From a virus: a stretch of DNA of 62,667 nt. The stretch is taken from positions 1 through 62,667 of the IMG/VR virus record IMGVR_UViG_3300048026_000549; one strand, given 5' to 3'. Under the pieces are notes generated by a model, which saw only the letters and a list, made by a program, of their open reading frames with translations, was not told the DNA's origin and ran no database searches. This document shows positions 7,221-14,233 of the stretch, in pieces; the first letter of the stretch is position 1; every line of letters starts with the position of its first letter. A program made the translations under genes and the position numbers.

Positions 7221-7240
7221 TCCCAGCCTTCGGGCTGGGA
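7221..7240 (+). terminator. Tetraloop hairpin after cassette 1
   Basis: TCCCAGCC-TTCG-GGCTGGGA forms an 8-bp stem about 35 nt after the stop. About 30 nt later comes a TTCTCTCTCTCTCCC tract. A strong hairpin followed by a pyrimidine tract is a plausible terminator; the same pair follows the other cassette genes. Confidence 0.6.
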
Positions 7241-7272
7241 CTCCCAGCGGCTCCGGCGGAGGCGGATTCTCT

Positions 7273-7430
7273 CTCTCTCTCCCTCGCCGGAGGCATTATT
7301 TTGCGTAAGACTTACTTACTATACTGCGTCGAACTCTCTCCCCAGCGCATTTTCAATTTATACGAGCATCCCCCCGAAGGTGGCTGAGGCTGGCAACCAA
7401 GCCCATCGCTGGCTTGATATAGGGGACACC
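7273..7430 (+). promoter_or_regulatory. Cassette module 2 with promoter
   Basis: CTCTCTCCC (7273), TAAGACT (7304), CTCTCTCCCCAGCGCATTT (7334), then TTGATATAGGGGACACC (7414-7430). Spacings between the first three parts are 31 and 30 nt, matching the other copies. Transcripts would start near 7435-7440, at or just before a tiny ORF. Confidence 0.75.
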
Positions 7431-7434
7431 TCCC

Positions 7435-7446
7435 ATGTCGGAATAA
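7435..7446 (+). CDS. Leaderless micro-ORF (MSE) before cassette gene 2
   Basis: ATG TCG GAA TAA lies about 20-25 nt after the TATA box, where leaderless ATGs occur at other promoters here. The main gene starts 47 nt later with its own SD. It may be chance. A similar 12-codon ORF precedes cassette gene 3, so upstream translation control is possible. Confidence 0.25.
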   Translation: MSE

Positions 7447-7492
7447 CCGACGAAACAAACGAAGCAGTCGGCCTAACAGGAGATGAAAAAAT

Positions 7493-7726
7493 ATGCAAAA
7501 GATAGAATGCCCAACACCTGCCCAATTCGCAGTGCTGTTGAAGATTGAACAAAACACGGGGCTTGATGAAATGCGAGTGGCTATGGAACGAACAGGGATG
7601 ATTGTAGAAGGTCGCCCCCTCTTCGGTGAAGATGAGAAGTTAATGCGCCGGTTCCGGTCGTCGCTTTCGTACTTCGCCACACGATACCCGAAAGTCGTTG
7701 CCGAACTTTACGCAATGAACGCTTGA
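7493..7726 (+). CDS. Accessory cassette protein 2 (hypothetical)
   Basis: A 77-aa protein beginning MQKIECPTPAQFAV, with start after CAGGAGATGAAAAAAT. Predicted mostly helical, with a basic patch (MRRFRSSLSYFATRYP) near the C-terminus. Not recognised. The leader shares ACAGGAGATGAAAAAAT with cassette gene 3, so the ribosome binding site is part of the repeated context. Small helical proteins in such arrays are often host-takeover or anti-defence factors; there is no direct evidence here. Confidence 0.65.
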   Translation: MQKIECPTPAQFAVLLKIEQNTGLDEMRVAMERTGMIVEGRPLFGEDEKLMRRFRSSLSYFATRYPKVVAELYAMNA

Positions 7727-7836
7727 ATCCGGTAAGCCGGAGATCAAAATATAAACCGGAATAGTCGCAGACAGGTTCCGTTCCCACTCAACGATGGTAG
7801 CCAACAACCCGTCGCCCTTCGGGGCGGCGGTTCTCT

Positions 7837-8000
7837 CTCTCTCCCTCCCAGCGCAAGCATTGTTTTGCGTAAGACTTCGTTAATACAATACCAGCATTTC
7901 TCTCCCCAGCGCATTTTCAGTATATACGGCCGTCCCCCACTGAGTGGGGCAAACAGCCCGAGATTGGCTTCGCTCCGCTGGCTTGATATAGGAGAGTGCC
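7837..8000 (+). promoter_or_regulatory. Cassette module 3 with promoter
   Basis: CTCTCTCCC (7837), TAAGACTTCGTTAATAC (7870), CTCTCCCCAGCGCATTT (about 7900) and TTGATATAGGAGAGTGCC (7983-8000). A hairpin CCCCAC-TGA-GTGGGG near 7933-7947 lies between the last two parts. Upstream, near 7811-7828, is a TTC-loop hairpin that may terminate cassette gene 2. Confidence 0.75.
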
Positions 8001-8005
8001 TTAGC

Positions 8006-8044
8006 ATGGATAAGTCGCACAGCGACAACACAAACAGGAGATGA
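8006..8044 (+). CDS. 12-aa leaderless upstream ORF
   Basis: Reads MDKSHSDNTNRR and begins about 20 nt after the TATA box. Its last codons, AGG AGA TGA, are themselves the Shine-Dalgarno of cassette gene 3 (ATG at 8049), so translating this ORF would run ribosomes over the SD and could couple or block initiation. The ATGGA start context resembles the leaderless ATGGACGGA of cassettes 1 and 4. Confidence 0.35.
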   Translation: MDKSHSDNTNRR

Positions 8045-8048
8045 AAAA

Positions 8049-8426
8049 ATGAGAAAAGAACTGAGAATGAAACCGGTAATGTTGGCGGTCCTATGGGCCT
8101 TCATCCAAGACCAGTGCAAGAGGCAAAAACCGATAGAATGGATGATGCAGGTAATGCACCTCGCTATCGAGGACTGCCAACGCCGAAACCTCATCTTGAG
8201 GGACCGAGCAACAGCCGAGCGAGTTGGCCGTAGAGCCATCATCGCTATGGTGAAGTTAGATGATGCCAACATCCACAGCATTATGGAAAGCGCTGACCGA
8301 TACGCAAGGTTGGAAAAGAAGTTGTACGAAGCCCGCAAAGACTTGGAAAGGCTCGGCATGGGAGTCCACAACACGGACAACCTACGGACTGACATCAACC
8401 CGCTCAACCGACGAAACCACGAGTGA
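8049..8426 (+). CDS. Accessory cassette protein 3 (hypothetical)
   Basis: A 125-aa, basic, almost wholly helical protein starting after AACAGGAGATGAAAAA. Residues 85-105 (YARLEKKLYEARKDLERLG) look like a short coiled coil. There is a Met/Trp-rich patch at 24-45 and no zinc or catalytic motif. Not recognised. Flanked by cassette modules on both sides and so probably an independently expressed accessory gene. Confidence 0.65.
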   Translation: MRKELRMKPVMLAVLWAFIQDQCKRQKPIEWMMQVMHLAIEDCQRRNLILRDRATAERVGRRAIIAMVKLDDANIHSIMESADRYARLEKKLYEARKDLERLGMGVHNTDNLRTDINPLNRRNHE

Positions 8427-8487
8427 GTGAGTAGTCAGAAGCAACAGTCAACACCAGTCCCCTACGGGGGTCAATAGCCGCCTTCGG

Positions 8488-8503
8488 GCCCGCTTCGGCG
8501 GGC
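8488..8503 (+). terminator. Tetraloop hairpin after cassette 3
   Basis: GCCCGC-TTCG-GCGGGC, followed 17 nt later by TTCTCTCTCTCTCCC. Same hairpin-plus-pyrimidine-tract arrangement as after cassettes 1 and 2. Confidence 0.6.
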
Positions 8504-8523
8504 TCGATTGGCCTTCGTTCTCT

Positions 8524-8702
8524 CTCTCTCCCTCGGGGCGAAGCCATATATTTGCGTAAGACTTCGTTAATACCACGAATGAATCTCTCTCCCCAGCGCA
8601 TTTTCATTTAACACGGGTGCCCCCCGCAAGTATGCTGATGGTCCCTCGAGGCCCGCTTCAGCGGGCTGGGGTTCCCACCACCACCATTGATATAGGAGTG
8701 TG
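8524..8702 (+). promoter_or_regulatory. Cassette module 4 with promoter
   Basis: CTCTCTCCC (8524), TAAGACTTCGTTAATAC (8557), CTCTCTCCCCAGCGCATTT (8585) and TTGATATAGGAGTGTG (8687-8702). A second hairpin GCCCGC-TTCA-GCGGGC (8651-8666) lies just before the TATA box. The ATG at 8716 is placed for leaderless initiation. Confidence 0.75.
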
Positions 8703-8715
8703 CCGTAGGAGTGGC

Positions 8716-9015
8716 ATGGACGGAGAACCCGAACCTACGAAGCCCGAGGAACAAACGACCCTACTATGCACCGAGGAATGGTGCGTTGCCTGTGGCAACT
8801 GTGACTTCCCAGTGAGTCACAAAGCACAGGGACTATGGAAGACCGAAGAGGTACTTGACGAATGTTGGGAATGCGAAGAAGAAACAGATGAACCAATGTC
8901 TTGCAGTGACTGTGGAATTGAAGCCCACTGCCCCGACTGCTGGACGACCTGTGGTTGCGATGTTGGCGACCTTGCCTACGATGCAATGATGGACGACATT
9001 GGAAGTGGTAACTGA
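8716..9015 (+). CDS. Accessory cassette protein 4, multi-CxxC zinc protein
   Basis: 99 aa from the leaderless ATG (MDGEPEPTKPEEQ). Very acidic and Cys-rich: CTEEWCVACGNC near 18-29, CWEC near 54-57, CSDCGIEAHCPDCWTTCGC near 67-85, enough ligands for two or three zinc sites, like a rubredoxin or zinc-ribbon array. The frame is open upstream, but the TATA spacing and the shared ATGGACGGA context with cassette 1 favour this start. Function unknown; a protein-binding adaptor is plausible. Its stop overlaps the next small gene. Confidence 0.7.
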   Translation: MDGEPEPTKPEEQTTLLCTEEWCVACGNCDFPVSHKAQGLWKTEEVLDECWECEEETDEPMSCSDCGIEAHCPDCWTTCGCDVGDLAYDAMMDDIGSGN

Positions 9016-9125
9016 TGATGCCAATAGACCAAGCACTGCTTGAACTCGCTGTGTTGACCGCTGTGGTATGGTTCCCATACGCAGACACCTACAACTACAT
9101 CTGCGAACTGCTCGACAAGGATTGA
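9015..9125 (+). CDS. 36-aa hydrophobic small protein
   Basis: Begins MMPIDQALLELAVLTAVVWF and ends LLDKD. The first ATG overlaps the stop of the zinc protein (ATGA arrangement), so translation is likely coupled. Residues 8-20 are hydrophobic and could form a short membrane segment. Function unknown. Supported by the overlap and by the sharp change to non-coding hairpin sequence just after its stop. Confidence 0.45.
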   Translation: MMPIDQALLELAVLTAVVWFPYADTYNYICELLDKD

Positions 9126-9162
9126 GCACCCCTCAGCGACGACGGCGCAACGGTCGAGAGCC

Positions 9163-9194
9163 GAACCCTTCCCCGCCTCGGCGGGGTTGGGTTC
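9163..9194. terminator. Strong hairpin closing the accessory region
   Basis: GAACCC-TT-CCCCGC-CTCG-GCGGGG-TT-GGGTTC, a 12-bp stem with a symmetric TT/TT internal loop. It separates the accessory array from the late promoter and probably ends the cassette 4 transcript. Confidence 0.65.
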
Positions 9195-9248
9195 TCCCAC
9201 CAGTGAGATGGCCTTTACACTGAGGATTTCACGCCCGCCAAAAACACA

Positions 9249-9280
9249 AAGACTATGGTATATTGGGACAGCCAAGCACC
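9249..9280 (+). repeat. Diverged module fragment before late promoter
   Basis: AAGACTATGGTATATT..CCAAGCACC resembles AAGACTATTGTATAAG..CCAAGCACT in module 1 (6458-6487). It suggests the late promoter region derives from the same repeat family. Confidence 0.4.
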
Positions 9281-9313
9281 ACGCGAATTTTTGGCAAATT
9301 TTTTTTGGAAACA

Positions 9314-9330
9314 TTGATAAGGTGGCGACC
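9314..9330 (+). promoter_or_regulatory. Late operon promoter
   Basis: TTGATAAGGTGGCGACC, combining the TTGATA box of the accessory genes with the GTGGCG tail of the replication-gene promoters. The ATG at 9345 lies about 25 nt downstream of the box. It is the only clear promoter before the 28-kb structural operon. Confidence 0.65.
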
Positions 9331-9344
9331 ATACCATACAGAAC

Positions 9345-10712
9345 ATGGACTTCCAAGCCATCATCAGCGAGCATGACCCTAATGACTTCACATCCCGTAT
9401 GCAATTTGCCCGGCATTTGCACTCACTGTACCCGATGGTATCAGTGAAGGGTTGGGAGATGCGACTCATTCGGGCGGTATCTTCGGGTAAAGTACAGGGA
9501 AAGAACTCATACGAGTATGACGAGACCACCGATACCTACACAACGCACCTAACGGGCGTACCTGTTGTCAAGACTGGGGAAGAACACCGTAGCATGATGC
9601 TTGATTGGTCCAGTGGCATGTCCACCAGTGAGTTCTGTGTCAAGCACAACATACCGGAGATGCGGGCACGACAGTACCGTCAAGTTCACAAAATGACTCG
9701 GCACTCAGTCCCCGTGACAGATGAGCAATTGTTTGAGGCAGATGAACAGGATGGTCTTGTCGAAGAAATCCTTTCGTCCCGACGACAGACTCTCATGACC
9801 GAGATTGCTAAGAAAAAGCACAAGCAGTTGGTCAAGGACTCCAACAACTGGCAAATTCTCAAGTACGACTACTTGGCGCACATGGTGTCACTACAAAAGG
9901 CACCTAAGTCCGTGCCTAAGTTGAGCCTAAAGAAAGCAAAGAACCCATACGCTCTTGTCGTATGCCCTACTGATTTTCACTGGGGTAAGTACGGTTGGGT
10001 CGATGAGGTGGGAGAATCCTACAATTTTGAGGAAGCAAGGAAGCGACTCATGGAAAAGACCGAAACACTTGTGTCTCGTATCTCGACCAAGCCCGAGAAA
10101 ATCTTTGTTGGCGCTGGGTCCGATTGGTTCCATGTGGACAATGATGCTGGGCTCACGACCCGTGGTACGCCACAAGACATGTGTGCCACCCCTGCTGAAA
10201 TCCTTATCACCGGGTGCAAGTTGGCCCGTGAGCACATTGACATGCTACGACAGGTTGCTCCTGTTGAAATCGTTATGATGGCTGGTAATCACGACCGTCA
10301 CTCGTCCCTTGCGCTAATGATGTACCTATCTGCCGCATACGAGAATGTCAAGGATGTCGAAATAGTTATCACGCCAAACAACCGGCGCTACATCGAGTAT
10401 GGCAACACTATCCTCGGCTTCACTCACGGAGATGGACTTGGTAAGACTGCACTCGGTCCTCTCATGGCTGTCGAGGCTCGTGAGATGTGGGGCAACACCG
10501 AACACAAGATTTGGTTCCACGGCCACCTACATCACCAGCGAATGCACGAGAAGGATGGGTGCCTTATTATCCAAATGCCATCTCTCGCCGGTCACGACCG
10601 CTACCATGCCCGCTCCGGGTACACTACCAGCAAAGCAGGGCTTGCCGCATACCTTATCGACGACAAAGAGGGCTACATCGGCTCACTCTTCGCACCAGTA
10701 TCTCACGAGTGA
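9345..10712 (+). CDS. Calcineurin-like metallophosphoesterase
   Basis: 455 aa. Residues 1-130 are helical and may hold a helix-turn-helix (FCVKHNIPEMRARQYRQVHK). The C-terminal two thirds is a metallophosphoesterase: TDFHWGKY near 207, GSDWFHVDN near 254, GNHDRH near 313 and WFHGHLHHQ near 390 are the usual D-x-H, D, GNHD and GHxH metal-binding motifs. First gene of the late operon, 150 nt before the terminase gene, so it may act as a nuclease or phosphatase in packaging or in clearing DNA ends. Substrate not readable from sequence. Confidence 0.85.
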   Translation: MDFQAIISEHDPNDFTSRMQFARHLHSLYPMVSVKGWEMRLIRAVSSGKVQGKNSYEYDETTDTYTTHLTGVPVVKTGEEHRSMMLDWSSGMSTSEFCVKHNIPEMRARQYRQVHKMTRHSVPVTDEQLFEADEQDGLVEEILSSRRQTLMTEIAKKKHKQLVKDSNNWQILKYDYLAHMVSLQKAPKSVPKLSLKKAKNPYALVVCPTDFHWGKYGWVDEVGESYNFEEARKRLMEKTETLVSRISTKPEKIFVGAGSDWFHVDNDAGLTTRGTPQDMCATPAEILITGCKLAREHIDMLRQVAPVEIVMMAGNHDRHSSLALMMYLSAAYENVKDVEIVITPNNRRYIEYGNTILGFTHGDGLGKTALGPLMAVEAREMWGNTEHKIWFHGHLHHQRMHEKDGCLIIQMPSLAGHDRYHARSGYTTSKAGLAAYLIDDKEGYIGSLFAPVSHE

Positions 10713-10717
10713 TTAGC

Positions 10718-10861
10718 ATGGCACGGATTGTTAGAAAGACAATGAGACAATGCCAAAATTGCGGGCACACTACCGACTCACGATACAACAGTCACAAGAA
10801 CTGGTGTCCCATCAAAAAGAAAATGGTGTACTGCGGCTACATGAGGGTGGTTCGTGAATGA
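10718..10861 (+). CDS. 47-aa basic zinc-knuckle protein
   Basis: Begins MARIVRKTMRQCQNCGHTTD with Cys at about 12, 15, 30 and 39 and two His between, a plausible single zinc site. Strongly basic, so likely nucleic-acid binding. It lies between the phosphoesterase and the large terminase, and its stop overlaps the terminase ATG (ATGA). It might assist packaging, by position only. Confidence 0.6.
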   Translation: MARIVRKTMRQCQNCGHTTDSRYNSHKNWCPIKKKMVYCGYMRVVRE

Positions 10862-12375
10862 GTATCACTAACTTTAATTTTCAGCGGTCGAAGTACGACA
10901 TTAAGCACTTCTATGAGTGGCTGTCCCCCGAGTACAAGTGGGCTGACCACATCGGTCAGTGGATGGAATTGTATAGTGAGCGCAAGGGTGCGTCAGTACA
11001 TCGTGTGTGTATTATCGCCCCTCGTTCCCACAGCAAGTCTGCTACACTGCGTGTCAAGTTGCTACACATGTGTCTATTCGAGGAACGCAACGGCAACCCT
11101 ATGGAAGTGTGGTTGTTCTCGGCATCTATTCGGCAATCAACCAACCGTCTTGAAGAAATTAAGACTGACATGCGCCGACACCCGGAACTACGCAAGTACC
11201 TCGATGAGCGCCGCTCTAACAAGCAAAGAATCTCGTTCACAAACGGTGCGTGGATTCAAGCCACAGGTGTGGGTTCCGCTATCCGTGGTGAGCACCCTGC
11301 TGTCGTAGCACTTGACGATGTACTGGCTGAGATGGGGGACATGACAATGGACTCCGTGCGAGAGTGGTTCAAGAAAGTCATTACGCCTATGCTCGACCCC
11401 GGTACATCGTTGTTCTGTGTAGGTACGCCTATGTCCCACACTGACCTATACCAAACCGAAATGCTGTCCGAGAAGGCAAAGGAAGTATGGAAGTCCGGTG
11501 TGTGGTCAGCATTCCCCAATTGGGATGAGCATAGAGCCAACCCCGAAGTAGAATTACTCCCACTCTGGCCCGAGTTCCGACCCACCGACTTTCTTTTGGA
11601 ACAAAAAATCAGCATGGACGACGACCTCGCCTTCGCTCAAGAGTATCTGTGCAAGGTCGTGGACGATGATGCCCAAGTCTTCAACAGGAACCTCATCCGA
11701 AAAAACATAGACATAAGTTCCGAGGGAGGTTTCAACGCTCATCTCGATGATGGTTCCCGGTTCGTTCTCGGTTTCGACCCCGCTCATGGTATTGGTAAAG
11801 ACTACTCCGTTTTAATATGCTTGCGGCAAGATGCGCAGGGCTATATCCACTTTGTTGATATGTGGCGTCGAAATGACTTCCCGCCGGACAAGCAAGCAGA
11901 TGTCATTATTGAGTGGGCCGACCAGTTCAAAGCGCCAGTAGCCGCAGAAGATGTAGGTTTCCAGCGACTGTATGAAACAGTCATTGAGCAAAAGGGTGCA
12001 GTTCTCGACTATCGTCCATCGAAAGCCTCAAATAAGGGACTGAAACAGGGGCTACTTAACCGGTTTAGGGTATGGTTCGAGAGAGAACTTATCATTTTCC
12101 CGTATGGTTCCGATGAAATACGCAAGAAAGTGGCAATCATTCTCGACGAACTGGAGAACCATGTATGGAAAGATGGCAACATTATTGATGTCGGCAAGCA
12201 CAACGATACAGTCATGGCATTCGCCCACGCCATCGACCAATTCAAAGCAAAGCGCATGGATTATATGCCTATGGCTACCGGAAAAAGTAGCATGGGTGGT
12301 TGGTCAAAAAATAAAAAACCGACAAAACAATCAAAAGTACGCAATACTCACGGTAAATATGTCGGATTTAGTTAA
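10858..12375 (+). CDS. terL: Terminase large subunit
   Basis: 505 aa, normal for TerL. The N-terminal ATPase has a Walker-A-like APRSHSKSA near residue 54 and a Walker B VVALDDVLAE near 148. The C-terminal nuclease has GFDPAHGIGKDYS near 302, AEDVGFQ near 361 and HNDTVMAFAHA near 445, giving the acidic residues of an RNase-H-like site. It drives DNA into proheads and cuts it. Start overlaps the previous stop by 4 nt. The P-loop lacks the usual GKT/S end, as is common in TerL. Confidence 0.93.
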   Translation: MSITNFNFQRSKYDIKHFYEWLSPEYKWADHIGQWMELYSERKGASVHRVCIIAPRSHSKSATLRVKLLHMCLFEERNGNPMEVWLFSASIRQSTNRLEEIKTDMRRHPELRKYLDERRSNKQRISFTNGAWIQATGVGSAIRGEHPAVVALDDVLAEMGDMTMDSVREWFKKVITPMLDPGTSLFCVGTPMSHTDLYQTEMLSEKAKEVWKSGVWSAFPNWDEHRANPEVELLPLWPEFRPTDFLLEQKISMDDDLAFAQEYLCKVVDDDAQVFNRNLIRKNIDISSEGGFNAHLDDGSRFVLGFDPAHGIGKDYSVLICLRQDAQGYIHFVDMWRRNDFPPDKQADVIIEWADQFKAPVAAEDVGFQRLYETVIEQKGAVLDYRPSKASNKGLKQGLLNRFRVWFERELIIFPYGSDEIRKKVAIILDELENHVWKDGNIIDVGKHNDTVMAFAHAIDQFKAKRMDYMPMATGKSSMGGWSKNKKPTKQSKVRNTHGKYVGFS

Positions 12376-12419
12376 AAATCGTCGTGATGTTCAAGTAGCA
12401 TACCACCTGTGCTGAGAAC

Positions 12420-13817
12420 ATGGCATGGTGGAATCCATTTTCGACGACCCCAGTAGTCGCTCAAGAAGAGGTACAGAAGATTGTGCCTATCACAAGCACT
12501 GCGAGCCGTCGAGCAGAAAACCCATTTACCGTTATGGCGGCTGGGATTGACGAAATAGTGAAACAAACCGAGCAACTTCGTGGGTCATTCGACCACACAA
12601 ATGAATTTGACCTGTATGACGACATGCTGAACTACGACCCGGAACTCAATGGGGCGGTACGAACCATCAGCCTAACAGCAAACAAGTATGAAATCCTCGG
12701 TGGTAAGAACTCAGCCATCCGAAACGCCATCACGACACTCACGCAAGAAGTCCTTGACTTCGACGACCTGCTCATCAACGGTATGAGAAACCTCATGGTG
12801 TACGGCAACGACATCTCAAAGATGGTAGGTAAGACTGGGACTGGCATCACTGACCTACAATCCCTACCAATCTCACAAATGACTGCCCTTGACGACCGTA
12901 GTGCTTCGACACAAACCGACAAGGAGAACGCTATCCTGTCAGCAACCCGCTACATCCTCCGTGAGCAGGTCCGTGACCCACAAGAATACCCAGCAGATGA
13001 AATCCTACACATCCGTATTGACTACCGGTCTAACTGGTTCCGTGACCGATTGGGTCGGTGGACCTATGGTGTATGGGGCGCATCCCGATTCACTGCTCTC
13101 AAGCAAGCAATTCGTGCCAAGTACAACAGCATGAACAACCGCATCGCTCTCGAAGACTCATTGACCAAGCAATACATCACCATTGGTCCCGAGGCAGTTG
13201 AGAATATCAGCGACCCCGACGAAGCCGCAGAACGACTCCAGTATGTCATTAACAATGTGGGGACGCTATTGGACGGACTACGCTCGGACCAAGTACCTAT
13301 CCTCCCCCACTATGTTAAGATGGAGTTCGTGGACCTCAAGAATACTGTGCCCGATAACTCCGGGTTCATGGATTCAGTCAACGCTGACATCTCATCGGTA
13401 CTCCATGTGCCACGAGTCAGTATGGGACAAGAGCGAGGCTCGACCTTCGCCGCTACCTACAACGCAAGTCAGTGGTCAGTTCAAGCAATTCGCCGCCTAC
13501 AATCAATCCTTGCACAATCTATGCAGGGTCTGTTCTCAAAGCACTTGGAACTACTCGGTATTGCACACACCAACGCAGACCTACCGAAAGTTGTATTCCA
13601 ACCGCTCGATGAAGAATCTCCATTCGAGCAAACACGCAGAACAACTATGGCTTATGAGGCTGGAATCACAACTCTAAACGAAGCAAGATTCGATATTGGG
13701 CTCGGTCCCGAAAAGGGCAACTTAGGGAAACAACGATATGTCAAGTCGAAGTCCCCATCAAGTACAGGAGAGTTGCCCCGTGAAAACGAAAATAAACCCC
13801 CGGAAGAGAGTGAGTGA
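12420..13817 (+). CDS. Portal protein
   Basis: 465 aa, directly after TerL and before the capsid maturation gene, the usual portal place. The sequence fits: Trp-rich start (MAWWNPF), a helical N-terminal domain with YDDMLNYDPELNGAVR, a central conserved stretch (ILHIRIDYRSNWFRDRLGRW), a long wing, and a disordered charged C-terminus (NENKPPEESE). It would form the dodecameric ring for DNA entry. Start assigned to the first ATG after the TerL gap; the SD is weak. Confidence 0.85.
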   Translation: MAWWNPFSTTPVVAQEEVQKIVPITSTASRRAENPFTVMAAGIDEIVKQTEQLRGSFDHTNEFDLYDDMLNYDPELNGAVRTISLTANKYEILGGKNSAIRNAITTLTQEVLDFDDLLINGMRNLMVYGNDISKMVGKTGTGITDLQSLPISQMTALDDRSASTQTDKENAILSATRYILREQVRDPQEYPADEILHIRIDYRSNWFRDRLGRWTYGVWGASRFTALKQAIRAKYNSMNNRIALEDSLTKQYITIGPEAVENISDPDEAAERLQYVINNVGTLLDGLRSDQVPILPHYVKMEFVDLKNTVPDNSGFMDSVNADISSVLHVPRVSMGQERGSTFAATYNASQWSVQAIRRLQSILAQSMQGLFSKHLELLGIAHTNADLPKVVFQPLDEESPFEQTRRTTMAYEAGITTLNEARFDIGLGPEKGNLGKQRYVKSKSPSSTGELPRENENKPPEESE

Positions 13818-13818
13818 A

Positions 13819-14229
13819 ATGAGAGACACCAAAGGCAAATCGTTCAATGACCGTATGGTACAGCGCACTGTGCTACCAGCGATTTATTTGTGGCTTGCCG
13901 CCGCTGGCGCAGTTGTCGCAATGGGTATTTGGAAACCCGATGTGGTTCTCGAAAACCTTGACGGCTTCATTGCTCTTATTGCTATCATTGGTGGCGTTGC
14001 CGCCCCAGCACTTAACACAGTGCTTCGTATGTGGGAGTCCGAGCAGACTGTCGAAATCGACAACATCGCTGTTGAACTCAAGCACGACCGAGAGCGAGCA
14101 CAAGACCAGCACATACATGCTATGGGCTTGGAGAAAGAACACCAACTACACGCACACGATGTTGAGAAGCATGAAGTGGGAATCACCATAAAGAACAAAG
14201 TAGTTCCTATGGGCAAAGATAAGAAGTGA
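13819..14229 (+). CDS. Holin-like two-TM membrane protein
   Basis: 136 aa with two hydrophobic helices at about 17-37 (IYLWLAAAGAVVAMG) and 47-67 (FIALIAIIGGVAAPAL) joined by a short loop, then a charged His-rich coiled tail. The length and two-helix hairpin suit a holin-type or internal membrane protein. It sits between the portal and capsid maturation genes, unusual for a holin, so a capsid-associated role is also possible. No endolysin was recognised. Start taken at ATG after GAGAGTGAGTGAA. Confidence 0.6.
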   Translation: MRDTKGKSFNDRMVQRTVLPAIYLWLAAAGAVVAMGIWKPDVVLENLDGFIALIAIIGGVAAPALNTVLRMWESEQTVEIDNIAVELKHDRERAQDQHIHAMGLEKEHQLHAHDVEKHEVGITIKNKVVPMGKDKK

Positions 14230-14233
14230 TACT

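Noticed and set aside
7744-8607. Repeated minus-strand peptides MRWGE..INEVLRK in several short frames
   Set aside because: They are the reverse reading of the repeated CTCTCTCCCCAGCGC/TAAGACT modules. Copies at 6486 and 7334 are broken by stops, so nucleotide conservation explains them, not protein.
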